Below, piece by piece: positions 10,269-21,279 of a stretch of 64,000 nucleotides of DNA (position 1 is its first letter; each line of letters starts with the position of its first letter). The notes beneath the pieces are model-generated. The model did not search any database and was not told the DNA's origin. It saw only the letters and a program-made list of their open reading frames with translations. The DNA is from Gigaspora rosea. Taxonomy: Eukaryota > Glomeromycota > Glomeromycetes > Diversisporales > Gigasporaceae. A program made the position numbers and the translations under genes. The stretch is taken from the NCBI GenBank assembly GCA_003550325.1, contig QKWP01000068.1, forward strand, positions 460,444-524,443. Reading direction: 5' to 3'.

Positions 10269-10324
10269 AGTAAATGATTGGCTTACATGTGCCGCGCAGC
10301 GGACATGTAAGCCAATCATTTACT
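10269..10324. repeat. Perfect 22-bp hairpin palindrome
   Basis: Arms 10269-10290 and 10303-10324 are perfectly complementary over 22 bases around a GC-rich 12-base loop that can itself pair (CCGC/GCGG). No element boundary or target duplication is obvious. Confidence 0.9.
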
Positions 10325-11472
10325 AAAGAAGAACGAATTTTTACAATATATAATCATCTTATGACCAATTTACGATAAGTTTTATAATACATGATCTACA
10401 TGCTGCATAAACCGCCGCATTCTTGATATAAATATATAAACCTCCTAACTAAATTTCACTTTGCTTTAATCTCCCTCTAAAATTAGAAATTTTATGTTAC
10501 ATAAAACAGGTAATGTTCATGAGAAAAATGTACACCAATCAGCTTTAAGATTTTGCTTTCGATTTAGATGCCAGTAAAACTATACACTTACGTTCCTAGT
10601 ATATAAGAAACATGTGTCAATGCATTTTGTAATATAGACATATTTGGTTAGTGCAATTTCAAAGGACATTTTTTATAGTGATCGTCATGCACTTTAAACA
10701 ATGTTCGGTTAATCAATTCTCATACAATAGATAAATATAGTACTATGTGATGCATAACGTGATGTTTAAGTGCAGAAATTCACGTTTTTACTGCGTTTAG
10801 CACAATGCCCAATCAAGTATGAGATTTTGCAGACGTACACCATTAAAAATGTCTCAGTAACCATATACTTCGTAATATTACACTAGATAGCTGCGCGACG
10901 TTGTCACGCAAAACCAGGAACGGGGCACCTAAGCAAGAACAGGATCAAGTCATTTGATATCATGCATGATTATATAACAGGACGCCTAGTCATAAATGGA
11001 ATTTTCAAAATGATCCATGCAATGATAGGCATGTGAAAATCAAATCTCAATACGGTCCATGCGACAACAGACAGGTGAAAATTAAGCACCAAGTGATATA
11101 TAGCATCACGTGGACCAATCAAATCCAAGATTTTGCGGAGCTACGCCATTCTGGCCTGTCCTATAACCATCACTACGTGATATGCATCACTCCGTTCCTG
11201 GTATATCACTCCGTGCCTGGTATAACACATCAATTTAGTATAGATAGTAATTTAGAAATAGTGTGGATAATATATACTTATCTATTCACCAATACTGATT
11301 TGCGAAAGTACTATCGATGCCATACCAGCAGAGTTAGCAATGGAGCTAATGGAACTCAATAGTTGTGCGAATGGAGCTCAAGAAGCTAATGTTCATTGGC
11401 TCTATTTAGAACTCCATTAGCCCATTCACAGCTCCATTAACCAGTACCATATAGATCTGCTATAATTTCCTA
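10325..11472. other. Non-coding region with diverged repeats
   Basis: No gene is supported. Two related segments (about 10740-10880 and 11080-11230) share CCAATCAAnT, AGATTTTGC and a GTGATnTGCATCAC-like motif. A Helitron-like end lies at 10883. A small GGAGCTAATGG inverted repeat occupies about 11333-11442. Confidence 0.45.
10883..10922 (-). mobile_element. Helitron-like 3' terminus, copy 4
   Basis: On the minus strand the hairpin GCGTGAC...GTCGCGC is followed by a spacer and CTAG-T, the canonical Helitron 3' end. The shared internal word AAAACCAGGAACG is present. Confidence 0.55.
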
Positions 11473-12256
11473 TCTCTATACCTCAATTCTGAGTCTGTTC
11501 GCTTTAACACTTTTGATTGGTCGTAACCGTAAAATGTGAACTAAACATGGGAAGGTTAGCAAAAATTACATAATACCCATTATTATTATTGCATTTCCAT
11601 GATCATTGCAGCATTTTGATTATTTGAATTATTGTCATTGTGAATTGTTCTATAACCTTACCAACATACTATGTGTTGTTGGAATAGCAAGTAAAAATTT
11701 TTACAGTAATTCTTATTAATAAAAATCATAATAATTTGAATCAAACCAACTCGACTATATTGCATTACCAAAATAGCAAGATTTGCAACAGAATTTTTTA
11801 TAGTTAATTAAAAATAATTTTAATGCACTAACTCAACTTTAGTTACATATTGTGCTACCAGAATAGCAGATTTTATAGTAACTTATAATAGAAAACATGA
11901 TAATTTAATGCAAACTTACTCAACCTTAACTACATACTATATTACTAGAATAGTAAGCTCAGTGACAGAATTTTTTATGATGCCTTATTACATATAAAAT
12001 TGCATTATTTCCAATGCAAATTAACTTAATCTTTATCACATGTCATGTATCACCAGAATAGCAAGTAAAGAATTTTTATAAGCTCTCAGTAAAAATTAAC
12101 ACAACTCTTATCAATACTATATTTCACCAGAATAATTAAGTTCTATAACAAACTTTTTATAGTAGAAATAATTACAATAATTTTAATGAAACCTTAATCA
12201 TGTACTGTGTGTTGACAGTAACAGAATAGCAAGATCTTTAACAATGTTCTTTACAG

Positions 12257-12630
12257 TAGTGAAAAAGATTTGAAAATTTGTTTTTTGTTCTTTGGGAACA
12301 TAAAATATTAAATTTATGTTTCCAAAAAAATTTTTAATGTTCCTATAGCTAAATTTCTCTCTTGTTCTCTCTCTCTCTCACTCACTCTCACTCTCACTCC
12401 CCTCTCCCTCTCTTTTTCTCTTTCTCTCACTCTCTTCCCTCTCTCACTCTCTCACTCTCACTTTCTCACTCTTTCTCTTATACAAAAAACTATCTCTATA
12501 GGGAACACAAATTATAACTTTTATGTTCCCACTTTGTTACTAATAGGGAACATAAATTCTAAATTTAGTGTTCCTAAATTTTTTTAAATGTTCCTGGGAA
12601 CACTGGGAACATTAAATCTTTAACACTGCT
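12257..12630. mobile_element. Nested element with CT-rich core
   Basis: The outer ends are inverted around AAAGATTT, and CTTTAYAGTA is repeated at both flanks. The interior carries repeated GGGAACA words on both sides of a CT/CTCACT-rich tract at 12353-12475. Exact ends are uncertain by a few bases. It interrupts the satellite monomers of the surrounding Helitron-like element. Confidence 0.55.
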
Positions 12631-12670
12631 TTATAGTATAATATTATAGAATTCATGATAACTCCAATGC

Positions 12671-12987
12671 GGGTTCGTATTATTTCGCCAACAATCACTT
12701 TACCGACATAGTATTTTACCAACAAATACTCACCGACAAGTTCATTTTACCAACAGTTTGTTTTACTGAAGTTCATTTCACCGACAAGTTTTTTTTCAAA
12801 AAGCACCCTAACTTTAGCCCTAATTCTACCTAATTCTACCCTGACCCTAACGACAGTGACCAGAATTACTTTGTCAGTGAAATGAGCTTTGGTGAAATAA
12901 ACTGTCAGTAAAATGAATGTGTCAGTGAATAATTGTCAGTGAAATGTTATGTCGGTGAAGTGGTTGTTGATTAATTGATTGCCACCC
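12671..12987. mobile_element. Mutator-like MITE, exact 9-bp target duplication
   Basis: The element starts GGG and ends CCC with inverted subterminal words CACTTTACCGACATA / TATGTCGGTGAAGTG. The 9-bp word CTCCAATGC flanks both sides (12662-12670, 12988-12996), and removing one copy restores a satellite monomer. The core (12787-12845) holds ACCCTAAC and CCCTAATTC words resembling degenerate telomere repeats. Confidence 0.85.
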
Positions 12988-13230
12988 CTCCAATGCAAAC
13001 TGGCTTAACCTTAACTATATAACATGTATCACCAGGATAGTGGTACTTTTGTAACAATTTTTAACATTAATGCATAATAGAAAAATGATTTTTTATAGTG
13101 AAATTATATAATTTAATTTATACTATATTTCACTACAAATGTAATGAATAAAATAGAGTGGCACGTAAGCGCCACCTGTTATACTAGTTATCTATTAATT
13201 GATAATCCGCCTGTCAACTGAAGAGTGATT

Positions 13231-13822
13231 CTATAGGCAAAATGTGGAGTGCTTCCATCTAAAATTTTTTTCCTTACTAAGTTAACGACACATGTCCACT
13301 AATTAAAAATTGTAGAGCTCGTTGAGACGCATCTAACAGTGGTTAGTTCATCCAAATCGGCCCAGTGGATGGCAAGTTATCGTAGAAAAACAATTGGCCA
13401 ACTATATAAAAATCCGTAATGGAGATTACATATAAAAATCACTATAGGCGAAATGTGGAGTGCTTCCATCTAAAACATTTTTTCTTACTAAGTTAACGAT
13501 ACATGCCACTAATTGAAAGTTGTAGAGCTCGTCTAGACGCATCTAATAGTGGTTAGATCATCCAAATCAACCCAGTGGATGGCGAGACATCGTCAAAAAA
13601 CGATTGGCTGACTATATAAAATCTCTTATGTAAACAAATATTGTTTACATAGAATTTTATATAGTTGGCCAATCGTTTTTTGATGATATCTTGCCATCCA
13701 CTGGGTCGATTTGAATTATCTAACTACTGTTAGATGCAGCTCTAAAACTTTAAATTAGTGGGTATGTATCATTAACTTAGTAAGAAAAAAGTTTTAGATT
13801 GAAGCACGCCACATTTCGCCTA
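13231..13822. repeat. Three-unit fold-back cluster
   Basis: Two direct units (13231-13436 and 13442-13625), each starting CTATAGGC and ending near TTGGCCAACTATATAA, are followed by a third, inverted unit (about 13645-13822). A small TATGTAAACAA / TTGTTTACATA hairpin marks the centre of the inverted pair. No coding content is seen. Confidence 0.75.
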
Positions 13823-14039
13823 TTAATAAGGTATTTTATTTATAGTCATACCTCTTTACAATCACCAAAATAGAGTGCAATGGACTTAGTGATTATAGAG
13901 AGGGATGACTGTAAAATTTTTCATTAAAATCTGGATATCTTAATATTGAAGCTTTTATCAAATGTCTTTTAATGTTTCAACAGTATATTGTTGTTTATTT
14001 GTTCAATTGTAGGGTTTGTCTTTTTCTAGTAACTTTGTA

Positions 14040-14860
14040 AAGGTTATGCTATTTTTGCAAAGCCTTTTATTAAAATGATAATAGTAAGAGGCTAATCCAA
14101 TAAAGGCTCTTAATTGACAAATATTGCTAAGTAGAAGAAAATTTTTTATCTTTTCTATTTTGGCTTCATCTGGTCTTACACCTTTTCTATTTATATATAA
14201 TCCAAATAATGAATTTTGTTTGGAAGAAACTGCAGTTTTCTGGATTTAGTTTCAATCTAATTTTTTTATTTATGTTATTGTTTTTAAATTTGGTTTATTT
14301 TTTTATTTTTTTTTTTTTTTTAAGTGAGGTCTGCCCTCGTTTCTTTTATTAATATTAAAGTAGATATTACAGGATTTCCATAATATAATACATTAATTTT
14401 TGGAAAGGGTGAGGTTAAAGCTAATTTACTTCTGACCTAGACTTAACTAAGGAAGGTCGCAGGCCTAACTAGGTTAAAATTTCAAATATACTATATGTTC
14501 TTTTAAAGATTTTGAATATATATTATATTATCAAGGTAAACAACAGCATATTTACCAATACATTCATACAAGACCTTATCAATTAGTCTTTGAAATGTAT
14601 CTAGTGTACTACATAGTCCAAATAGCATTATATTAAATGCATAGATACTATATTTTGTAGTAAAAGTAGTTTTTGTTTCTTTTTGTATTCTTCATTTACT
14701 CCTACTTGACAATATCCACTCATCAAATCAAGATTAGAAAACTATTCAGCTTGTCCAATAGTTCAATTAAATTAGATTGGTCAATTAGTAGTCATAATTA
14801 TATGATATTGTTTATTTAGTAATTGATATCTAAAAATAAACAAAAAATTCAGGAGTAAAA
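14040..14860 (-). pseudogene. Decayed Ty3/Gypsy reverse transcriptase
   Basis: Conceptual minus-strand translation in broken frames gives DLMSGYCQV, TFQRLIDKVL and VYLDNI (the family has YLDDI), then HIVYLK, KLNPENCSFF and QLRAFIGLASYY. These are the conserved Gypsy reverse transcriptase and RT-connection blocks in the right order. Many stops and frameshifts are present, and the second catalytic Asp of the YLDD motif is Asn. The gene is interrupted by a SINE-like insertion at 14292-14473. Upstream parts of the element probably extend to about 16000 inside duplication block A but could not be assigned domains. Confidence 0.7.
14292..14473 (-). mobile_element. Short poly-A retroelement (SINE-like) in the Gypsy remnant
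   Basis: On the minus strand the insert begins near CCTAGTTAGGCCTGCGACC and ends in a long A-rich tail. AAATTT-containing imperfect repeats (14286-14291 side and 14474-14482) flank it. It splits the Gypsy reading frame between HIVYLK and KLNPE. No clear pol III box was recognised. Confidence 0.5.
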
Positions 14861-15202
14861 TTTAGGTTTTACAAACAATTAATTGCTATTTTCTCAAAAT
14901 GGAAAATCTCTTTAGAGATGGGGTTTTCTAGTCCATTACCAATATAGGCAATAACTGGATTTAGGCCAATTTTGACCTAATTTGCTAAAAAATTACAAAC
15001 CCATATTTATTTAAATAACTTCTGATTTAGCAATCAGAATTGAATGAGCTTTTTTTGTTAGATGTACCTTACTAAGAGATTCATTTTAGAATAGGTTTAT
15101 TCAAATTGGACTACTGGATGCCAAAATAATTGTCACAATCTGTTTTTTTTGTTTTTCAATTTTGGAGTTTTTACTAAAATGCATAACTTATAATCTCTAT
15201 AC

Positions 15203-15647
15203 TAGGGACCTGGCATAGCAGTCATTGGCATGCCACTATGGCATGCCAATTGAGGCATGCCTATGGTATGCCAAAATCTCAAATAGATATAAGGCATGCC
15301 ACTTATATATAATGCTTTATATCAAAAAAATTTCAGCCTAAAATTACCTCTGATTCTAAAGTTTTTGTTCTGGATTCAATAAAATTACAGCATCTTGCAT
15401 ATATATAAAAAATATATGAAATTGTAAAAAAAATTTTGAATGACAAAAATTTACTACAACAATTAATTTTGATCTTAAAATAAGAATTTTGGCATATAAT
15501 TTTAGTTATAAGACAGTTTTTAATATTAAATATACAAAATTTATGTATATATAATTTAATGGCATGCCAGGGTGGCATCTTGGCTTGAATTTAAATAGTT
15601 GGCATGGCATATGGCACATTAAATTTTTTGCTATGCCAGGTATCCTA
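15203..15647. mobile_element. hAT-type element, 8-bp target duplication
   Basis: The ends are TAGGGACCTGGCATAGC and, inverted, TAGGATACCTGGCATAGC. CTCTATAC flanks both sides exactly (15195-15202, 15648-15655), and block B lacks the insert at the equivalent position near 39020. The subterminal regions carry many GGCATGCC palindromes. TAG-type ends and an 8-bp duplication are hAT hallmarks. No transposase is encoded. Confidence 0.85.
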
Positions 15648-15655
15648 CTCTATAC

Positions 15656-18178
15656 ACTCTCTGTACTAGATGCTTGGGTTCTAATATAACTTCTTGTCAA
15701 TAACTTTCTGTATCTGGGCACTAATATTAATAAGTTTGTCAAATCGTGATCTATTAAAAGAATCACATGCCCAAGGTAAATTAGTATATTGAGTCTTATT
15801 TTTAAACAACATGTTAAAAACAACAAAACTGGTTACAATATGGTAAGTAACCATATTGAATTCTTGATCTAGGTAATTCTTTTATCCTTTTTGCTTATTG
15901 TCAAATGCAACAAATAAAAGACCTTTAAATAATAACTCCTTTGTTTGATAATTCATCTTGCTACTTTAAACAACATTATAGCTTTTACAATTTGTTATAT
16001 AATTATTTTATTAATAACCAACTTTGATTATGCAACTATATATTTAATAGCTGAAACAGAAAAATGAATTACTAATACATACTTACTATATCAAGCTCTA
16101 TATATTGAATTAATAGCAATATTAGCTTTAAAAAGTTTTTCTATACTTAAGATATTAGTGCCAAAATTATTCTAAACTAGAGTCTTAACAAACTTGATAA
16201 CAACTATTAAGTCATTCTCAAGGGCTATATACTATAAGATTTTTTAAAAAAACCTGCTATTATTTTGGATCAAGAAATCTATATTATTTAGTAACAATAC
16301 ATACTCTACTTAGCTATTTTAATAATTGAATCTATATGTTTTTGCTACTTAGCCAATCTTATATTCTACTAATTAGTAAGAACTTAATTATTTTCAAACT
16401 TCTTTTTATACAAAATTTTGTATCACAATCATAACTTTATGATATCCTTGTAGTTGTTTTTTAATTCTTTTATTTCGTATCTTTTATTTTTAAAATGCTA
16501 ATATATTTGTTTATTTGACTGTTGATATTCTCTATTAATTGCAATATTCATAATTTTTTTGTTAAGTGGTTTCTAAAAGCTTCTTAACCTATCAAGTCAA
16601 TTACTAGATCATTTTTATTTTTATATTGGCACCTTTTGTTTCTTTAAAAGAACTTGAAAAACCTGCATTATAAAACTAAGAATTAACAAAAAGCTGATTA
16701 TAATACATTTTACAAATCACATATTTGTTCAAAGAGTAAAAAAGGTTTGCAAGTTTAGAAATATAATTATAATAAAGTTTAATTTATTTAGTTGTTTTCA
16801 AACTTTTTACACCTTGCCATTTTTGATATTCTTTTATTCCACAAGAAGCTAATTCAAATTTACTATACTTTACAATAAAATATATCCTGGCTCTTCCATT
16901 CTTGAATTCTGGTAACTAGATAAGAAAAAAGCCATATAAGATGCTAGTAAAAATGCATTTTTAACTTCTTTTTACTTAATAGCATACAGAAAACATTTAT
17001 AAATTTATAAATTTATTTACCTTTTTGAATATAGTTATAATTCTATATAATTACAAAGTTGGGTGCACTCTAATGTAGTGATTATAAAGAGGTGTGACTT
17101 TATAAAGGTACCTCTATAAGCACAAATTATAATTGATAAAAAAAAGTGATTTAATAGAATTATTTTAAAAATTTTATATATGATCATAGATAGTTGCAAT
17201 ATAAAAAAGTCACAAATTTACTAATTAAATTTACTTTTATACAATAATTAAAGTTTTTCAGAAGAATAAAATACATCTCCATAAAATTTTCATACAATTC
17301 AGATAAAATTTTATTAGTACAAATTTTCATTTTACATATCTATGAATATAGCTAAAAAAAAATTTGTAATTTTTTTTGTATAAATGTAAAATAAAAACTT
17401 ATCAATGAAATGTCAACCGATTTATATGAAAATTTTAAAGTAAATGCATTTCTTTCTCCTGAATAATGTTTATTATCCATAATAATCTATTTGCTTAGTA
17501 TTATTATGACTTTTATATATAGCAACGATCAATGATCATATATAAAAATTTTTAAAATAATTTTAAAAAATTTTTATATCAAATATATATTTAAACTTTT
17601 ACATTATCTTCAAATCTAGTAAAATTTGATAAAGCTGTTTATTAATTGGTTTGAATTTTTAAACCTTTTGAACAAAGATATTTATCAACAACAAAATCAA
17701 ATTTAATAAACATTGAACAAAAGTTCTCAGCAACCATTAAGTCAAACTTAATAAACATTGTACAAAAGTTTCTCAACAACCACCAAGACAAATTCAGCAA
17801 ACGTTTTTTATTTAAATTTATGAATCATAGGATTCAAATCAAAAAAAAAAAATCAATTAATCTGGTAGTTATTAAGACATTTTTCACTCAAAGTTCAAAA
17901 TAATAATTTGCAGAGGTATGAAAAATAAATTAGGTGATATAAAAAATAATTTTCCAAAAATATAATCAACCTTGTGATTTGATTTTTTTTCATATTACAT
18001 CTAAATTAAATAACACTTTGAATATAATTTATTAACCCTTTTAATATAATTTTATTATATTCAATAGGCTTGATAAATACATCAATTCAATATTACTTAA
18101 TAAAATAGATTTATTATAATTTATTAAATTCATTTACAATGCTAATATAATATTTCAGAAATTAAAAATTTGATCAAA
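15656..18178. other. AT-rich duplicated region without an intact gene
   Basis: The stretch matches 39030-41856 in block B. Much of it probably derives from the upstream part of the decayed retroelement. A GTGATTATAAAGAGGTGTGAC motif at 17078-17097 resembles the small inverted-repeat unit at 13848-13917. No reading frame longer than noise is present. Confidence 0.5.
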
Positions 18179-19510
18179 CTAATCTTGAGTTGTAATAACA
18201 TTCATATCTGAATCTAAAATTTGAAATAGTGGTGCAAATAAAATCTTGTCTTTATTTTTAAATCCACCAATCATCATACCAAACAGATTAACCCCGGCTC
18301 CATCATTTAATGGATTACTATATGAAAACACAGGTGAGCCACTATCCCCAAATTCACCCCTCGTTTTGGATACTTCAATTAGATCCTCATAATTAATATC
18401 TTCGTGACCAATAAGGGAAAAAACAGTGTTCGCCTTTACAGATGTTACTTCACCACATGAGTAACCTGTTACAGAACCAGATTTACATAAAATAGCCCCT
18501 TCGGCAAAACTAAGTGGAGTACGCGTAAAATCGGTAATTGCAAACTTAAACTCTTTAGAATATATAAATGGACTTTCGGAATATCCATCAAACGGCAAGA
18601 TGAATCCTCTATCGACTGTCTCGATATCAAATCTAGTCATATTACCAAAATATTTTATTTTTTCAGTAACAGGTTCTATAAAAAAAAATCTAACAGATTC
18701 GTGTGGAATTAAAGTGCCGTTTACTGCACAATGCCCTACAGTCGTTAGATAGGCCAATCCTTGTTGCCTTACCCAGAAACCTGCAGTACATTTATTACCA
18801 GTTTCCAAAGTTTTTAGACCTACTATGGCATAGCCACTTAAAATTTTAACTCCTATTTCACGAGATACTAAAATTGGTGAATTATTTTCACGAGATTCTA
18901 AAATCGGTGAATTATTTACACGAGATTTTAAAGTCGATGAATTTTCTTTTATAGCCTTATTAGGGCCATCTATAATTGGAATCGGGTTGAGTTTTTTGAT
19001 ACTGTTGATAAACGCTTGATAAAGTTCAGGCTGGTCTAAATATATGACTATATTATTAACTTTGTATTTGTTACTTATTGTGACGTTTACCACCTTAAAA
19101 TTTTTGACCAATGAATTTACTTGATTAAAAATTTCATTTAATTTAGATAAAGAATTATTAACTTTTACAAATGATAATAATTCTAGGTATGGTTTCATCA
19201 CGGGGTTATTTATTATGCTTTTATTTTTGGAAATGTCTATTGTATTGATAAATATTTTATTTGCTATTATGTCTATATAAGAACCACCATAGATTGAATC
19301 ATCTAATAATGGAATTAATTTCTTGTTTCCCTCGAGTAAAATTGTCTGATTAACTAATAATTCAGGTACTTTACTTTCTGGTACATTTAAAAGTTTTGCT
19401 ATTACTGAGTAAGGGGAGTAAGGAGATGAATCAATAGCGTAGATTTTTACATGGTTTGGTAATATAAATAAAAATAGTAATAGGCTTAGTGATATATAAA
19501 TGTATTTCAT
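18179..19510 (-). CDS. Secreted chymotrypsin-fold serine protease, paralog 2
   Basis: The 443-residue product has the same order as paralog 1: signal peptide (1-25), prodomain, repeated NNSPIL linker, and S1 domain. His260 lies in TTVGHC, Asp300 in TVDRGF and Ser390 in GDSGSP, so the triad is intact. Three residues are missing after the YSK motif relative to paralog 1. By eye about 11 changes occur in the first 225 residues but about 45 in the remaining 220, so the catalytic half is far more variable. Many catalytic-half changes are non-conservative (for example Ser to Asp before the Asp300 motif, and the QINNT/KNKDK loop). The gene is intronless, with AATAAA signals on the minus strand at 18110-18115 and 18120-18125. 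Confidence 0.93.
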   Translation of the reverse strand: MKYIYISLSLLLFLFILPNHVKIYAIDSSPYSPYSVIAKLLNVPESKVPELLVNQTILLEGNKKLIPLLDDSIYGGSYIDIIANKIFINTIDISKNKSIINNPVMKPYLELLSFVKVNNSLSKLNEIFNQVNSLVKNFKVVNVTISNKYKVNNIVIYLDQPELYQAFINSIKKLNPIPIIDGPNKAIKENSSTLKSRVNNSPILESRENNSPILVSREIGVKILSGYAIVGLKTLETGNKCTAGFWVRQQGLAYLTTVGHCAVNGTLIPHESVRFFFIEPVTEKIKYFGNMTRFDIETVDRGFILPFDGYSESPFIYSKEFKFAITDFTRTPLSFAEGAILCKSGSVTGYSCGEVTSVKANTVFSLIGHEDINYEDLIEVSKTRGEFGDSGSPVFSYSNPLNDGAGVNLFGMMIGGFKNKDKILFAPLFQILDSDMNVITTQD

Positions 19511-19594
19511 GTTGTTTATGTTTCAATAATTGTTGTGGATGATGTTGGAAATGAATTAAGCGAAAATTTAGCATGTTTATTAATTAAAGTTTAT

Positions 19595-19748
19595 GACAAT
19601 TTTCTTTTTTTTTTTAGAATTTGGAATTTAAAGATGTGCATCGTAAATTTTTACTTCTTATTAACAAATATTGACAATTTTCTTTTTTTTAGAATTTGGA
19701 ATTTAAAGATGTGCATTGTAAATTTTTACTTCTTATTAACATTATATA
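19595..19748. repeat. 78-bp tandem duplication upstream of protease 2
   Basis: This is the same two-unit structure as at 6855-7008, essentially identical in sequence, about 85 bases 5' of the start codon. Confidence 0.85.
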
Positions 19749-20282
19749 TTTTTTTTAAGAAATAATAAGCAGGTATTTGCATAATTAGCATTATCAAATT
19801 TATATTTTATTTGTGAATCGTATAATAATCATTCTCAATTAGGAATAAGGCCCGAAAGGTCTCATATTGATGATTGCCTTTATGCAGGATATTCGTATCA
19901 TTTTTCCACTTAGTGAGAAAAACTGATAAATAGTAAATCAAAGCAATTGGGAAGTTTGCACTAGTATATTTGATGTGATTAATCACTAAGAAATTCAATA
20001 TACTGGATACAATTTTTTTCGTAAAAGATTTTTGGAAGCATATCATGTGAATCACATGATTATTCTACATACCGGTATCTTTTGCACGAGGGCATCTCTT
20101 TTTAACAGAGATCTACTGGTTATGGAAATGTGTTGTTATTTTGTATGTTGGTTTAACATTGTTAATCAATTGACATATTTAAAATTATTTAATTTATTCA
20201 AATTCATAATTTTAGTTATTTCTTTATGAATTATCATTCCTCGAATGCTTCCCTAAAATCAACAGTAAAAAATTCATGTAAA

Positions 20283-20694
20283 CCCTATAAGAAAAGTGGA
20301 CCGGGTGTTGGTACGGGTTGGCTCGAGGTTGCCTGGATAGGCACGTGTCATGTGGCACGTAAAGGCATGAAACACGAACCAAAACGTGACAGAATGGCAC
20401 GTATATTACGTTTTACATACGTGCCACCAATGCACGTGTCAATACCGTGCACGTTTTATTACGTTATTTTACATGTAATTACCCGTGCCAAAACCCGTAA
20501 GTTTTGGTTTAGTAAAGTGCAGCAAACCCCGGTCCATTTACGGTCCAAAATGTCCGGGCAAACAGTCCAATTCGGACCAATTTAACGTGCCAACACGGTA
20601 CACAGACGTACAAACCCGGATATCCACCCGTTCCACACTCAGCCGTGTCTCTCCGTAGAAACACGTGCCTACACAGACCACTTTTTTTATAGGG
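20283..20694. mobile_element. 3-bp-TSD inverted-repeat element, copy 2 (412 bp)
   Basis: It starts CCCTATAAGAAAAGTGG and ends CCACTTTTTTTATAGGG. AAA flanks it on both sides (20280-20282, 20695-20697). Block B reads ATGTAAATAATG at 43901, the uninterrupted site. The element is unusually GC-rich, with repeated GGCACGTG, CACGTGTC and ACCCGTGCC words. It is about 230 bp shorter than the copy at 3511, so probably an internal deletion form. The frames inside are shadows. Confidence 0.9.
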
Positions 20695-20697
20695 AAA

Positions 20698-21279
20698 TAA
20701 TGTTCAAGCATAAAAAAAAATACGGTCAACTGTGAAAATTAGTTATAACAATTTTATTGAGCTTTAATATAGATTCTCAATTAGATGTGATCTTAAATTC
20801 ATAGTTAATAAATTGCTCTTTTATTCACATATTAATTAACACATAAGGACAACAGAAGTAAGTGCGTACGTCAAATTAAAATTTATATTAAATAACGTCC
20901 TAATATTTGCTCTTAACAAAGGATTTCGTCATAACCACGATGAAACTCGGTGTTTAAACTTTAGTCTGAAACATTATATTGACTTACAACGTATCTATTA
21001 AAATTTCGCGAAAATTTATAAGTAAAATTATATTTAATTAGTAATTGTACCCGGGTAGAAATTGCATGACATTGTAATTTATCTGGATATCCGAATAAAT
21101 AATTTAATATTAATCGGGTAGAAGTTTTCCCAATGGTACAATTCTAGTTCTAATTTAGGGCTTTCCAACTTTGCCAATAAATAAAAAAATAAATTGGTTA
21201 AACTATTTATAGTCAACTTATTCTAAAAAGTAAAATACAAAATGAATAATCAAGGTAAAATTTGTATAATAAATAATAA
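20698..21279. other. Non-coding part of duplication block A
   Basis: It matches 43914-44500 in block B. It is AT-rich, holds no reading frame of note and shows no element boundary. Confidence 0.5.

Larger units (their letters stand above)
11473..13187 (+). mobile_element. Satellite-bearing Helitron-like element 1
   Basis: The left end reads A-TCTCTATACCT, close to the Helitron 5' consensus. The right end has a GTGGC...GCCAC hairpin (13159-13173) followed by CTGTTATA and CTAG-T. The interior (about 11640-12250 and 12990-13140) consists of diverged ~110-bp monomers of the same satellite, and the same 3' end, as in the large element at 53718. Two other elements (about 12257-12630 and 12671-12987) are nested in it. 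No Rep/helicase coding region is present, so it is non-autonomous. Confidence 0.65.

Noticed and set aside
11033..11362. 109-codon plus-strand frame
   Set aside because: No motif, no initiation context, and it runs through diverged repeat sequence.
13848..17110. Matching GTGATTATAnAGAGG words at about 13905 and 17078 as ends of one 3.2-kb transposon
   Set aside because: The 13848-13917 segment is itself a short inverted pair, and the interval contains Gypsy remains and a duplication boundary. A single element is not supported.
20226..20729. Frames of 119 and 63 codons on opposite strands
   Set aside because: They lie across the 412-bp inverted-repeat element; low AT of the element opens frames on both strands. 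No domain is seen.
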